From a virus: a stretch of 64,000 nucleotides of DNA. Position 1 is the first letter of the stretch; the number at the start of each line of letters is the position of its first letter. The notes under the pieces are model-generated. The model did not search any database, was not told the origin of the DNA, and was given only the letters and a program-made list of their open reading frames with translations. Made by a program: the position numbers and the translations under genes. The stretch covers positions 16,478 through 80,477 of IMG/VR virus record IMGVR_UViG_3300009034_000016, one strand, 5' to 3'. This document shows positions 25,738 to 33,866 of this stretch, in pieces.

Positions 25738-26526
25738 TTGATACCTAATAACTACGAGATGAAGAAGCAGGCGAGAATAGACCAATATAGAGAAAGAGCA
25801 GAGAAAGCCCGTGTTGAGTCAGATTTGAAATACAAGGAAGCTAAGAGGATGGGGGAAGTAATTCCAATGGGACAACCAATCTTGATCGGACATCACTCAG
25901 AAAAAGCAGACCGAAATTATAGGGCACGGATTGATAAAAAAATTGATGGGTCTTATAGGGAATTAAAAAAAGCTGAGCATTACGAAAGGAAGGCCGAGGC
26001 AGCCGAAAAAAACAGGGCAATTAGTTCAGACGACCCGGAGGCAGTCCAGAAGCTCAAGGCCAAGATAGAGAAAGCCGAGAAATATCAGGCAAGGATGAAG
26101 CAGGTAAACCAAGCCTTTAAAAAGGGCGATGAGGCACTGAAAGCCCTGGGGCTAACAGATGAGGCCATTTACATAATGAAAGCCAAGATAGAAGGTGCTT
26201 ACAGTTGGGAAAAACAGCCCTTCCCTTCATATTGCTTGACCAACAATAACGCTAACATCCGGCGAATGAAGAAACGGCTCGAAGACATTGAGAGCCAGCA
26301 AGGAGCTGAAAGCTCAGCCAAACAATATGATGGCTTTGAGATAGTTGAAGACATAGAGGATAACAGGATCCGGATTCTATTTGATGGGAAGCCCCCGGAG
26401 AACATCAGAAGCATTTTAAAACAGTGTGGATTCCGCTGGAGCCCCTACAATAAAGCCTGGCAGAGACACTTAAACAATGCCGGTAGGGGTGCAGTCGAGC
26501 AGGCAATTAATTTGATGAATGCTTAA
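25738..26526 (+). CDS. DUF3560-like protein
   Basis: A 262-residue protein from TTG 25738 (AAAGGAGG 9 nt upstream; TTG 25732 is a possible earlier start). The N-terminal coiled region (RIDQYRERAEKARVESD and onward, with PMGQPILIGHHSEKADRNYRARI) is characteristic of DUF3560. The C-terminus (IRILFDGKPPENIRSILKQCGFRWSP, then AWQRHLNNAG) is the domain often found with it. Frequent in phages and plasmids; function unknown. Confidence 0.75.
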   Translation: MIPNNYEMKKQARIDQYRERAEKARVESDLKYKEAKRMGEVIPMGQPILIGHHSEKADRNYRARIDKKIDGSYRELKKAEHYERKAEAAEKNRAISSDDPEAVQKLKAKIEKAEKYQARMKQVNQAFKKGDEALKALGLTDEAIYIMKAKIEGAYSWEKQPFPSYCLTNNNANIRRMKKRLEDIESQQGAESSAKQYDGFEIVEDIEDNRIRILFDGKPPENIRSILKQCGFRWSPYNKAWQRHLNNAGRGAVEQAINLMNA

Positions 26527-26538
26527 CCCTGAGCTTAA

Positions 26539-26549
26539 CCCCACCGGGG
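26539..26549 (+). other. Intergenic hairpin before SD (e)
   Basis: CCCC-acc-GGGG after the DUF3560 stop and ahead of the radical SAM start; the same loop occurs in the gap at 24997-25007 (b). Confidence 0.4.
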
Positions 26550-26569
26550 GCCTTGCTGAGAGGTTGATG

Positions 26570-27538
26570 ATGAATAGTAAAATAGTAAACATCCCAGGAT
26601 ATACAATAACAGCGAGGGAGAGAAAATCTAAGTATATCCATGAGTTCACGAAAACCCCGGCGGAAATTATATGTCCTCATTTCTGGGTTTTATCCCAGGG
26701 AAATCTTTGTCCCTTTGCCTGTTCCTATTGTTACCTGGAAGGGACTTTTAGGTGGGGTAATGCTAAGAGCGAAGCCCCGGTGGTCTTCGTAGATGATCCG
26801 GATAGTGAACAACCGACCCAGAGGGGAATGAAAAGGGAAGTCGAGGGCTGGCTTAATAAGCCGGGGAATTTAGTGTTGAATGCCGGCGAGCTCTCAGATG
26901 CCCTGGTCTTTGACCACTGGACAAAGATGTCAAGATGGTTGATCCCCCTATTCGGAGAACAGAGAAATCACAAGCTATTGCTATTGACAAAAAGCGATAA
27001 TGTGAAGGGACTATTGGAACTGCCCCATAATGGGCAGACTATAGTTTCATTCTCCATAAATGCCCTGGAGGTATCTAAGAGATTTGAGGCTGGGGCGCCT
27101 CTTCCGACAGATAGACTGAGCGTTGCCAAGCTATGCCAGGATGCTGGATACCCAGTCAGGCTCAGGATAGATCCGATGATACCGGTCGAGGGATGGAAGG
27201 AGAAATATACTGAGTTGATGCGCTTAATTGGTGATCTTGAAATTAAACCTGAAAGGATAACCGTGGGATCCCTCCGGTATTTCCCGACTGTTCGGACGGC
27301 GGTGAAATCAAGCGACCGCCCGGGGAAGGATGTGTTTGACTATGGCCGGGAGTGGACGAAGGTAGACGGTAGGCTGAGAGTGGATTTTAATACCAGGATC
27401 GAGATGTATAGACTTGTTTTAGGCTATATAAAATTTTATCTTGACAAAATTGGTTTTGGGATTTGCAAAGAGACAGAAAAAGCCTGGGAAGAAATAGGCG
27501 AAGGAATTCCCAGGGGGGTATGTAATTGCACGACTTGA
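26570..27538 (+). CDS. Radical SAM protein, SPL-like
   Basis: A 322-residue protein. ATG 26570 has GAGAGG 6 nt upstream. C47-x3-C51-x2-C54 (LCPFACSYCYLEGT) binds the 4Fe-4S cluster that cleaves SAM. The flanking HFWVLSQGN and downstream NAGELSDALVFD, LLTKSDN and FSINALEVSKRFE resemble spore-photoproduct-lyase-like family members. Phage copies are common, substrate unknown. Repair of UV damage or modification of phage DNA are possibilities. Confidence 0.75.
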   Translation: MNSKIVNIPGYTITARERKSKYIHEFTKTPAEIICPHFWVLSQGNLCPFACSYCYLEGTFRWGNAKSEAPVVFVDDPDSEQPTQRGMKREVEGWLNKPGNLVLNAGELSDALVFDHWTKMSRWLIPLFGEQRNHKLLLLTKSDNVKGLLELPHNGQTIVSFSINALEVSKRFEAGAPLPTDRLSVAKLCQDAGYPVRLRIDPMIPVEGWKEKYTELMRLIGDLEIKPERITVGSLRYFPTVRTAVKSSDRPGKDVFDYGREWTKVDGRLRVDFNTRIEMYRLVLGYIKFYLDKIGFGICKETEKAWEEIGEGIPRGVCNCTT

Positions 27539-27558
27539 AAAGAAAGGAGGCGATAACA

Positions 27559-27744
27559 ATGAGAAAAGGCGAGAAAATTAGAATAAGGTTGGGTGGTAAC
27601 CGTTACTGGGTGACGATTCTTAAAATTAGAGAGGAGCTTCCTGGTGGCTGGTTTTTAAAGGTCAAGTTCGGGCAAGGAGCGATTCGGGATTTGGGGGTAA
27701 ATCGCCATCCCATATATACGACGGGTAAGGAAATAAAAGAATAG
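27559..27744 (+). CDS. Small basic protein, unknown
   Basis: A 61-residue protein from ATG 27559, with AAAGGAGG 8 nt upstream. Basic and beta-rich (KIRIRLGGNRYWVTILKI, GGWFLKVKFGQGAIRDL), suggesting an SH3-like barrel. No family recognised. The structured RNA at 27795 follows. Confidence 0.6.
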   Translation: MRKGEKIRIRLGGNRYWVTILKIREELPGGWFLKVKFGQGAIRDLGVNRHPIYTTGKEIKE

Positions 27745-27794
27745 AGGGGGATTGAATATAAACCCTGCCCTGATAAGATTGAAAGTTATATATC

Positions 27795-27879
27795 AATATT
27801 GCCTGTTCAATCACCTCGCCCGGGGCCTGAGGTAAACTTCGAAACGGAGAAATTGCTCCCCGATTGCTCAGGCAATATT
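27795..27879 (+). ncRNA. Structured RNA element R1 (multi-branch)
   Basis: AATATTGCCTG (27795-27805) and CAGGCAATATT (27869-27879) form a perfect 11-bp closing stem. Inside are two hairpins, CCTC/GAGG (27814-27832) and CGGAG/CTCC (27845-27859), giving a three-way junction. The element ends 4 nt before AAGGAGG of the next gene. It could be a cis-regulatory leader or an independent small RNA. Confidence 0.5.
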
Positions 27880-27897
27880 TCACAAGGAGGTTAGAGA

Positions 27898-28179
27898 GTG
27901 GATAAGATAAGCAAGATATTGTTAATCGAGGGGATCGTTTTATCATGCTGGGTATTTTGTTCCATTATGGAGGGGATGGGGGAAACCGCAGTCTTGGGAA
28001 AGTCACCCGTTGGGGACAATGAGAAGAGAAACATAGAGGTTGTTCTACCCAAAGGGACCTGGGATAACCTTGAACATATATCTAAGGTCAAAGGCATACC
28101 GATAGGGGAAATTATAGGGCAGGGGGTCGTGGCCTGGCATATTTATTGTGATCTAAAAAGTCAAGAGGAAGGGAGGTGA
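27898..28179 (+). CDS. Membrane-anchored ribbon-helix-helix-like protein
   Basis: A 93-residue protein from GTG 27898 after AAGGAGG. A hydrophobic segment (residues 6-24, KILLIEGIVLSCWVFCSIM) is followed by a C-terminal part resembling RHH folds: RNIEVVLPKGTWDNLEHISKVKG then IGEIIGQGVVAWHIY. A TM-tethered RHH is unusual, so the domain call is tentative. Confidence 0.5.
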   Translation: MDKISKILLIEGIVLSCWVFCSIMEGMGETAVLGKSPVGDNEKRNIEVVLPKGTWDNLEHISKVKGIPIGEIIGQGVVAWHIYCDLKSQEEGR

Positions 28180-28183
28180 AGCA

Positions 28184-28528
28184 GTGGAGCTAAAGCATTT
28201 GAATATTGACAGAAACGGATTTCGTTTGAGGGCAGAGATACAAGGCTTTGAGGTTGATATTAAACAAGGAGAAGGAACTGTCGAGGTTCCTATATGTATT
28301 GAGATTGAAAATAACAAGCGAAAGCCTCTTGGCTATGTTCGATTAATGGAGAATAAAATAACCGATAAAATAATTCTACAGATATGGCACTCAAGGAAGG
28401 AGTATAACGGTGCCTTGAAGCTATTAAAATCTAAACTAATGTTTGCCGATGGAGGGGTATCAATAAACTATGTGAAGAAGTATGTTAAAACTTTGGGAGA
28501 GTGGGCCAAAGGGAGGAGGGTAGAATAA
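28184..28528 (+). CDS. Unknown early protein
   Basis: A 114-residue protein from GTG 28184, with GGGAGGTGAAGCA upstream. Alternating strands (FEVDIKQGEGTVEVPICIEIE) lead to a helical C-terminus. No family recognised. Confidence 0.6.
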   Translation: MELKHLNIDRNGFRLRAEIQGFEVDIKQGEGTVEVPICIEIENNKRKPLGYVRLMENKITDKIILQIWHSRKEYNGALKLLKSKLMFADGGVSINYVKKYVKTLGEWAKGRRVE

Positions 28529-28584
28529 AAAAGAAGATGGTTAACGACTGGAGGAAAAGGGTTTCCAGAAGAAAGGAGGATTAG

Positions 28585-28773
28585 ATGAAAGTAAGACTTA
28601 GTGACGACGAGTTAAAAAGTGCCGTCCTTGGATATCTCAATTCAAAGGGGATGGGGGTATCCCACGATAACCTGACAGTCAGGTTTGATAGGGTCGGGAA
28701 GAAGATAGTAGTTTTGGCTTCTATTGATTTCGGTGGGAAGCCTGACGAAAAGCAGGCGATAGAAGATATTTAG
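28585..28773 (+). CDS. Small unknown protein
   Basis: A 62-residue protein with AAAGGAGG before ATG. Layout is a helix (DDELKSAVLGYLNSKG) then two strands (LTVRFDR, KIVVLASIDF). No family recognised. Confidence 0.6.
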   Translation: MKVRLSDDELKSAVLGYLNSKGMGVSHDNLTVRFDRVGKKIVVLASIDFGGKPDEKQAIEDI

Positions 28774-28793
28774 TAGAAAAGGAGGCGATTAAT

Positions 28794-29840
28794 ATGGCAG
28801 AAAAGAACAAAAAGGAAGTGACAGCACTGGAGAAGTATGATCCTAAAGAATACAATGTGCTGTTGCCGACAACTACCATCCGGCAGATTAGCCCTTTTCA
28901 CAAGCCGACAGTAGAGATCGTTCAGCTCGACCCAGACCCGGAAGGGCCGGATGTCTATAAGCAGGACGACAAGGGGGAGAAGCTATCCCTCAGAAAAGCG
29001 GCGCTGATGAAATTCGCTGTTGCGGCCGGATTAGTGTGGGATTGGAAGAATACACGCCGGGTTGACGATGGCAAAGATCCTAATATAGTTAGATACTCAG
29101 CGGTAGCGGCTTTGAGAAAAGAAGACCTAACCTGGATACCGCTAAAGGCCGACAAGGAAATTGACCTGGTGGCGATCGAGGCCGATCTCAGAGAGAATGT
29201 GTATTTAAAAAAGGCGAAAAGACTGAAGAAGGCAAACAAGCTTGACCAGTCAGTTGAGAACTACGTCTCATATAACGTAGAGCGAGACATGAGACAGAAG
29301 AGACTTCACAAGTGCCAGTTAGCCGAAACCGGAGCGATGCTCCGAGTGATCCGGAGCCTACTGGGCTTACCCCCAACCTTCACGCCAACTCAAATCCAGA
29401 AGCCGTTTGTGATGATGCGAGTGGCGTTCGATCCGGACATGCGAGACCCGGAGATTAGAAAGCTGCTCCTGGAGGAGGCTGGCAAGTCCATCGGGGCAGC
29501 CTACAATGGAACGGGATCGCCGGCTATGTTAACAGCAGGGTCCCTGGAAGAGATCGCTGGGGATGAAACCGAGGAACAATCAGCGATTGACATAGGAGCG
29601 GAGGTAGTGGACGAAAAAGAAAGCCATTGGCCAACTGCCGATGAGTTTAATGGGATGACCGCGTTGGACCAGGCAAATGTTTTGGAGAAGCTAATGACTG
29701 AGGTTAGCTTCGACCGGAAGAAACTCAAGAACGCAGTGATCCCGGATTGGGCAAAGGAACATAGAATATTGTTTTTTGAGAAGCTCATGAGCGAACTCCT
29801 TGGACAGGAAGAGGAAAAGCTTCCTTTTGAAGAAAGTTAG
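28794..29840 (+). CDS. Putative recombination protein (ssDNA-annealing type?)
   Basis: A 348-residue protein. The core has KLSLRKAALMKFAVAAGLVWDWKNTRR, VRYSAVAALRKED, then LAETGAMLRVIRSLLGLPPTFT and KPFVMMRVAFDPDMRD. A conserved-looking alpha/beta core with an acidic C-terminal tail, placed directly before SbcD/SbcC, suggests a RecT/Erf-like annealing protein. The family assignment is by context and general pattern only. Confidence 0.4.
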   Translation: MAEKNKKEVTALEKYDPKEYNVLLPTTTIRQISPFHKPTVEIVQLDPDPEGPDVYKQDDKGEKLSLRKAALMKFAVAAGLVWDWKNTRRVDDGKDPNIVRYSAVAALRKEDLTWIPLKADKEIDLVAIEADLRENVYLKKAKRLKKANKLDQSVENYVSYNVERDMRQKRLHKCQLAETGAMLRVIRSLLGLPPTFTPTQIQKPFVMMRVAFDPDMRDPEIRKLLLEEAGKSIGAAYNGTGSPAMLTAGSLEEIAGDETEEQSAIDIGAEVVDEKESHWPTADEFNGMTALDQANVLEKLMTEVSFDRKKLKNAVIPDWAKEHRILFFEKLMSELLGQEEEKLPFEES

Positions 29841-29890
29841 AAAAATCCGGATCGTTTGCTTTTTGATGGCGAGCAACTAATCCGGATAGG

Positions 29891-29930
29891 GGTCGGGGTC
29901 GGATGGTGGGGTTTAAGTCCGGCCCCGACC
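29891..29930 (+). other. Strong intergenic hairpin before sbcD
   Basis: GGTCGGGGTCGGA (29891-29903) pairs with TCCGGCCCCGACC (29918-29930), 13 bp with one wobble and a 14-nt loop. No T-run follows. It ends 3 nt before the GGAG of the SbcD gene and may limit transcription or stabilise the mRNA. Confidence 0.6.
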
Positions 29931-29946
29931 AATGGAGAAAAAAACA

Positions 29947-31176
29947 ATGAAGGTGAAGATATTACAGATCGGTGACATCCATCTGAGAAGCAAGCACTTG
30001 GATGAGAATCTAAAATGCTGTGATTTTGCAGCTGGTAAGGCTGAGGAAGAAAAGCCTGACATCATAATGGTTACCGGAGATGTCTTCGATAGCCAGGTTG
30101 CTCTTGATAGCGAGGTAGTCCGAGCGGGAATTGAATTTCTTGGCCGCTTAGGAGACGTTGCCCCGATGATCATTGTCCAGGGGACAAGGACTCATGACCG
30201 TGATAGTCTTAAGGCCCTACAGAGACTCAAGACAGCACACGATGTCCATATATCGTTTGAGCCGGAGACGATTGTATTTACTGGTATTAGCTTTATAAAA
30301 ACGGTTGCCGAGAATTATTCTCAGGCCAGCCACCTCAACGCCAAGCTCCTGATTAACACCCTACCCGCGCCCCCCCGCCTGGCCGGTGAAGGGAGTTTGG
30401 AAGAGCAGAGTCAGAACCTTGCCAGACACTTGGAAACGATAATCACGGGCTTCGGGGCATCGGCCGCAGAGCTCGATTGGCCACACGTGATCGCGGGACA
30501 TATAAGCATAAAGGGGGCAAAAATTTCAGATAAGCAGATAATGTTCGGAATGGACGCCGAGCTATCAAAGGAAGCTTTTGTCCCAGCGAAGGCGGACCTG
30601 ATATGTCTGGCTCATATCCATGTAGCACAGAGAATCGGAGACAACATATTTTATTGCGGGTCTACATCCCGCCTGAACTACGGAGAGGACGAAGGCAAGG
30701 GGTTCTGGATGCATGAGTTGTCCTGGGGGAAGGAAAGAGATCCTGTCTCTCAACGATTTTGCGTGGATAGAAAGAGCAGATTCATAGAGACGCCGGCCAG
30801 GAAGATGATCTTGATTGAGGAGGACCTGACCGGTGAGGGGATTGACAGATTCAGGAACGACCTTATAGGGGCTGACTTCGAGGACTGCTTTGTCCGGGTT
30901 AGATATCGGATTAAGGAAAAAGACGTCCATCGGCTCGGGAGAAAAGAGGTTGAAGGTATAATGAATAAGAGTGGAGCTTACGAAGTAAAGATCGAGGTTG
31001 AGGTTGTCCCGGAATTGCGAGTGCGCTGCGAGAACCTGGTAACCGCCGGAACGCTGAGGCAGAAGATTGTAGCAATGCCCAGGGAGGAGCCCGTGCCCGA
31101 GTCGGTCTTGGAAAAAGCTGATAAGCTCGAGGACCTAAATAAGGAAGAGATAGAAACGGGGGTAATGGAATTATGA
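29947..31176 (+). CDS. sbcD: SbcD-like (Mre11) nuclease subunit
   Basis: A 409-residue protein; ATG 29947 has GGAG 9 nt upstream. Metallophosphoesterase motifs appear in order: GDIHLRSKHL, VTGDVFDSQ, a GNHD equivalent written GTRTHDRDS, then AGHIS and LAHIHVAQ. With SbcC it makes an ATP-dependent complex that processes DNA ends and hairpins, here likely supporting phage recombination and replication like T4 gp47. The usual GNHD and GHxH are modified but metal ligands remain. Confidence 0.85.
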   Translation: MKVKILQIGDIHLRSKHLDENLKCCDFAAGKAEEEKPDIIMVTGDVFDSQVALDSEVVRAGIEFLGRLGDVAPMIIVQGTRTHDRDSLKALQRLKTAHDVHISFEPETIVFTGISFIKTVAENYSQASHLNAKLLINTLPAPPRLAGEGSLEEQSQNLARHLETIITGFGASAAELDWPHVIAGHISIKGAKISDKQIMFGMDAELSKEAFVPAKADLICLAHIHVAQRIGDNIFYCGSTSRLNYGEDEGKGFWMHELSWGKERDPVSQRFCVDRKSRFIETPARKMILIEEDLTGEGIDRFRNDLIGADFEDCFVRVRYRIKEKDVHRLGRKEVEGIMNKSGAYEVKIEVEVVPELRVRCENLVTAGTLRQKIVAMPREEPVPESVLEKADKLEDLNKEEIETGVMEL

Positions 31177-31192
31177 GCCAAGGAGAGGTAGC

Positions 31193-31279
31193 ATGACTAT
31201 GGACGTTCCTCTTATTAAGAGACGAGAAATGGTTATTAAGAATAAACAGACCAAGAGAAGGAGCAAGCCAGAATATTGA
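31193..31279 (+). CDS. Small basic peptide between sbcD and sbcC
   Basis: A 28-residue Lys/Arg-rich product (MTMDVPLIKRREMV...) with GGAGAGG 7 nt before ATG, filling the sbcD-sbcC gap. Small but has a good SD. Confidence 0.4.
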   Translation: MTMDVPLIKRREMVIKNKQTKRRSKPEY

Positions 31280-31295
31280 GAAGGAAAAATAGAAA

Positions 31296-31397
31296 ATGAT
31301 AAAACTTATTTTGGTATTGATTTTATTTCTATTTAACATTGTTCTCGGCCTTAAACTGGCCAGGCTGCATAGAGAGGATAGGTGGAAAAATGATTAA
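31296..31397 (+). CDS. Single-TM micro-protein
   Basis: A 33-residue product with AGAAGGA before ATG. Residues 2-19 (IKLILVLILFLFNIVLGL) form one membrane segment with a positive cytoplasmic tail. Overlaps the sbcC start by 8 nt, so it may be coupled to it. Confidence 0.45.
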   Translation: MIKLILVLILFLFNIVLGLKLARLHREDRWKND

Positions 31398-33579
31398 TCA
31401 GCGCATTCGATTGGTAGGGTTCACCGGGATCCAGAGTGGGATGGGCTTAGAGGAAATAGATGTAGACCTCCGGGGCCTCAGAGGATTAGTTGCTATCTGT
31501 GGGGACAACGGTGCGGGTAAGTCTACCTTCTTAGAGTGTCTGCAACCATTCCGGCAGATGATTAGCCGGGAAGGGGGTTTGAAAGATCATACTTATTTGA
31601 GCCAGTCTGTCAAGGAACTCTGGTTTAGCATGGACGGAATCGATTATCACTCAACGGTGCTTGTTAATCCGCAGAAAGAGAAAAGCACGGGAACGCTATT
31701 GCCCGGGACTAATAGCGGGCTGGTTAGTGATTACGATACCGAACTCAGAAAGCTGATAGGTTCCCCCACTATGTTCATGAACTCGGTATTCGCTGGACAA
31801 AAGAGTAAAAGGTTTACCGAGTTGACTCAGGGTAATCGAAAGGAACTCTTCATTGAATTTCTCGGCCTGGATCGGTTAATAAATTACTGTCAGATCTCCC
31901 GGGGCTGCGAGAAGTTAATTAAGGTCAAGCGGATGGGGGTGGAGGAGGAAATCCGCAGGCTTCGGGATAAAGTAGGGGACTTAGACGACCTGAGACAAAG
32001 GGTAAAAGCAAAGGAGGGGGACCTCGAGACATTCAGACAGTACCTCGCTCAACTGAGCAAGCAACTTACCGAAGCAAAAGGTCAGCACAATATCCTGGAA
32101 GCTCAGGCGATAGAGGTGGTTAAAAAGAGGGGAGAGATCGAGGCCCTGAAAGCGAAGATAAATGGCAAGGAGAGCGAGATCCGGGCGGAAGTAACTGGGA
32201 ACTTAAATAGGCTGGAAACGCATAAACGAGGACTTGAGAGGGAGGTTGAAAGTGCGGATAGAGACATAGCCGATGCGAAGGCTAAAATCTCCAGAGCTGA
32301 GGGGCAGCTTGACTCAATAGCAGAGATAGCATCAATAGAGCCCTGGGCCATCGAGAAGATGAAAGCCGAACTAAAGCTCATAGACAATAAAGTAAAGCAA
32401 CTGAATCAAGTCGAGAAAAGATATGCTGGTGTGGATGCTACCATTAAGGCGAAGGTGGGGGAGGTTAAGAGACTCGAGGGCCGGCCAGCGGACTGCAAAA
32501 TCAATGATTGTGTATTTATTTCCGGGGCTCTTAAGGCTAAAGAAGACCTTGAGTCGTCAAGGCAGATGATGATAGGGTTGGAAAGGGAGCTTATAGCCCT
32601 ACCGGAACTAAATGAGAAAAAGGACTTACTTTCAGATAAGCTGTCAACCCTGGCGGAGAACCAGCAAAAGATTGCCGACCGGGAACATCTTAAGCAGAGA
32701 ATAAAAGAGAATGAGAGGATTCTGGCCGTTAAGGGAAATAAATCGGGAGAACTTCACGAAGAGATTGAGAAGACCTCGGCGTCAATCCAATCCTTAAGTG
32801 TCCAGTCTGCCCTTGATAGGAGCCAGGAACTTAAGGATCTGTCCCTGGAGTTGAACAAGGCCGAGGAGTCGATCGATGAAGATGTTGTGTTCCAAAGGGA
32901 TAAATTAAAAACCGAAATAGAGGGGATACAGAATACCGTCAACGAGACAGGGGAGAAAATTGCACAGGTGGATGCTAATCTAAATTCACTTAAGAACGAA
33001 ATAGCTGAGGCCGAGAAATCTCAGGAGGAAATTAAGTCGCTGTCGGAGAGGGTTAAATTTCTGGAATCCGAGCAATCGGATTGGATATTTCTGGGAAGGA
33101 TCTGTGGGAAAGACAACCTACAAGCACTTGAGATAGATGCCGTGGCTCCTACTGTCACGGGATATGCGAATAGCCTATTAAGTGCGTGTTATGGATCCCG
33201 GTTTAATATTACTTTTCAGACTGTCAACGAAAAAGGGAATGAAACTTTCGATGTAATTATAAATGATATTAAGCAGGAAAGGCCAGTTCTAATTGAAAAT
33301 GTTTCCGGGGGGGAGGAAGTATGGATACTTAAAGCGTTACGGTTGGCTGTTACACTGATGATGAAATCAAGATCTGGTAGGCGGTTTCAAACTCTTTATT
33401 CAGATGAAGAGGATGGTGCTTTAAATCCCACAAAAAGAGAACCTTATGTTCAGATGTATCGAAAGGCAATGGAAATTGGTGGATTTGAGGTAGCTTATTT
33501 GATAACCCATTCCCCGGAAGTGATTCAATTATGCGATTCAATAATGAGGTTTGGAGAGGGTGGTATTAGTAGAGAATAA
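31390..33579 (+). CDS. sbcC: SbcC-like (Rad50) ATPase subunit
   Basis: A 729-residue SMC-type ATPase. Walker A GDNGAGKST at residues 38-46; long coiled-coil arms from about residue 180; signature VSGGEEVWILKALRLA and Walker B-like LYSDEEDGAL near the C-terminus. The hinge carries CKINDC (C-x4-C) instead of the usual C-x2-C zinc hook. Partner of SbcD encoded just upstream. Ends 9 nt before a TGCACAC palindrome and the DnaA-box region. Confidence 0.88.
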   Translation: MINQRIRLVGFTGIQSGMGLEEIDVDLRGLRGLVAICGDNGAGKSTFLECLQPFRQMISREGGLKDHTYLSQSVKELWFSMDGIDYHSTVLVNPQKEKSTGTLLPGTNSGLVSDYDTELRKLIGSPTMFMNSVFAGQKSKRFTELTQGNRKELFIEFLGLDRLINYCQISRGCEKLIKVKRMGVEEEIRRLRDKVGDLDDLRQRVKAKEGDLETFRQYLAQLSKQLTEAKGQHNILEAQAIEVVKKRGEIEALKAKINGKESEIRAEVTGNLNRLETHKRGLEREVESADRDIADAKAKISRAEGQLDSIAEIASIEPWAIEKMKAELKLIDNKVKQLNQVEKRYAGVDATIKAKVGEVKRLEGRPADCKINDCVFISGALKAKEDLESSRQMMIGLERELIALPELNEKKDLLSDKLSTLAENQQKIADREHLKQRIKENERILAVKGNKSGELHEEIEKTSASIQSLSVQSALDRSQELKDLSLELNKAEESIDEDVVFQRDKLKTEIEGIQNTVNETGEKIAQVDANLNSLKNEIAEAEKSQEEIKSLSERVKFLESEQSDWIFLGRICGKDNLQALEIDAVAPTVTGYANSLLSACYGSRFNITFQTVNEKGNETFDVIINDIKQERPVLIENVSGGEEVWILKALRLAVTLMMKSRSGRRFQTLYSDEEDGALNPTKREPYVQMYRKAMEIGGFEVAYLITHSPEVIQLCDSIMRFGEGGISRE

Positions 33580-33587
33580 AGGGATTA

Positions 33588-33602
33588 TGCACACCGTGTG
33601 CA
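33588..33602. promoter_or_regulatory. TGCACAC palindrome, site 3
   Basis: TGCACACCGTGTGCA, a perfect 15-bp palindrome around one central base, immediately left of the first DnaA box (5-bp gap). Confidence 0.75.
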
Positions 33603-33606
33603 TAAG

Positions 33607-33784
33607 TTATCCACAGAGTTATCAACAGGGTGTTGATAATTTATTTCGTGAATATTTATTTAAAATCTATCAACAGGGTTATCAACAACCACTGACTACT
33701 ATATATGGTATTATATTTGAAACTTAAATACAATAGATGGTATTTTTAAAATGAAACTTCATGTCTCTAAAAAAGTTATCCACA
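33607..33784. other. Probable replication origin (DnaA-box array)
   Basis: TTATCCACA at 33607-33615 and 33776-33784 match the DnaA consensus exactly. TTATCAACA at 33619-33627 and 33679-33687, its reverse complement at 33631-33639 and CTATCAACA at 33667-33675 are one or two bases off. Five starts (33607, 33619, 33631, 33667, 33679) keep a 12-bp phase. Between and beyond are AT-rich stretches that could unwind. It lies directly before an initiator-like gene and a helicase-loader gene. The gap 33580-33866 holds no ORF. Confidence 0.8.
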
Positions 33785-33866
33785 GCCCCTATAAAGATCC
33801 TAGTATAATAAGATCATAGATATATAGGAAGATTATAGCTGTAAGGGGGTTGTAGGGGGGGGATAG

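Noticed and set aside
33781-33809. Promoter before the initiator gene
   Set aside because: TATAAT at 33804 is good, but no -35 fits at 16-18 bp. It may still be used with an activator.
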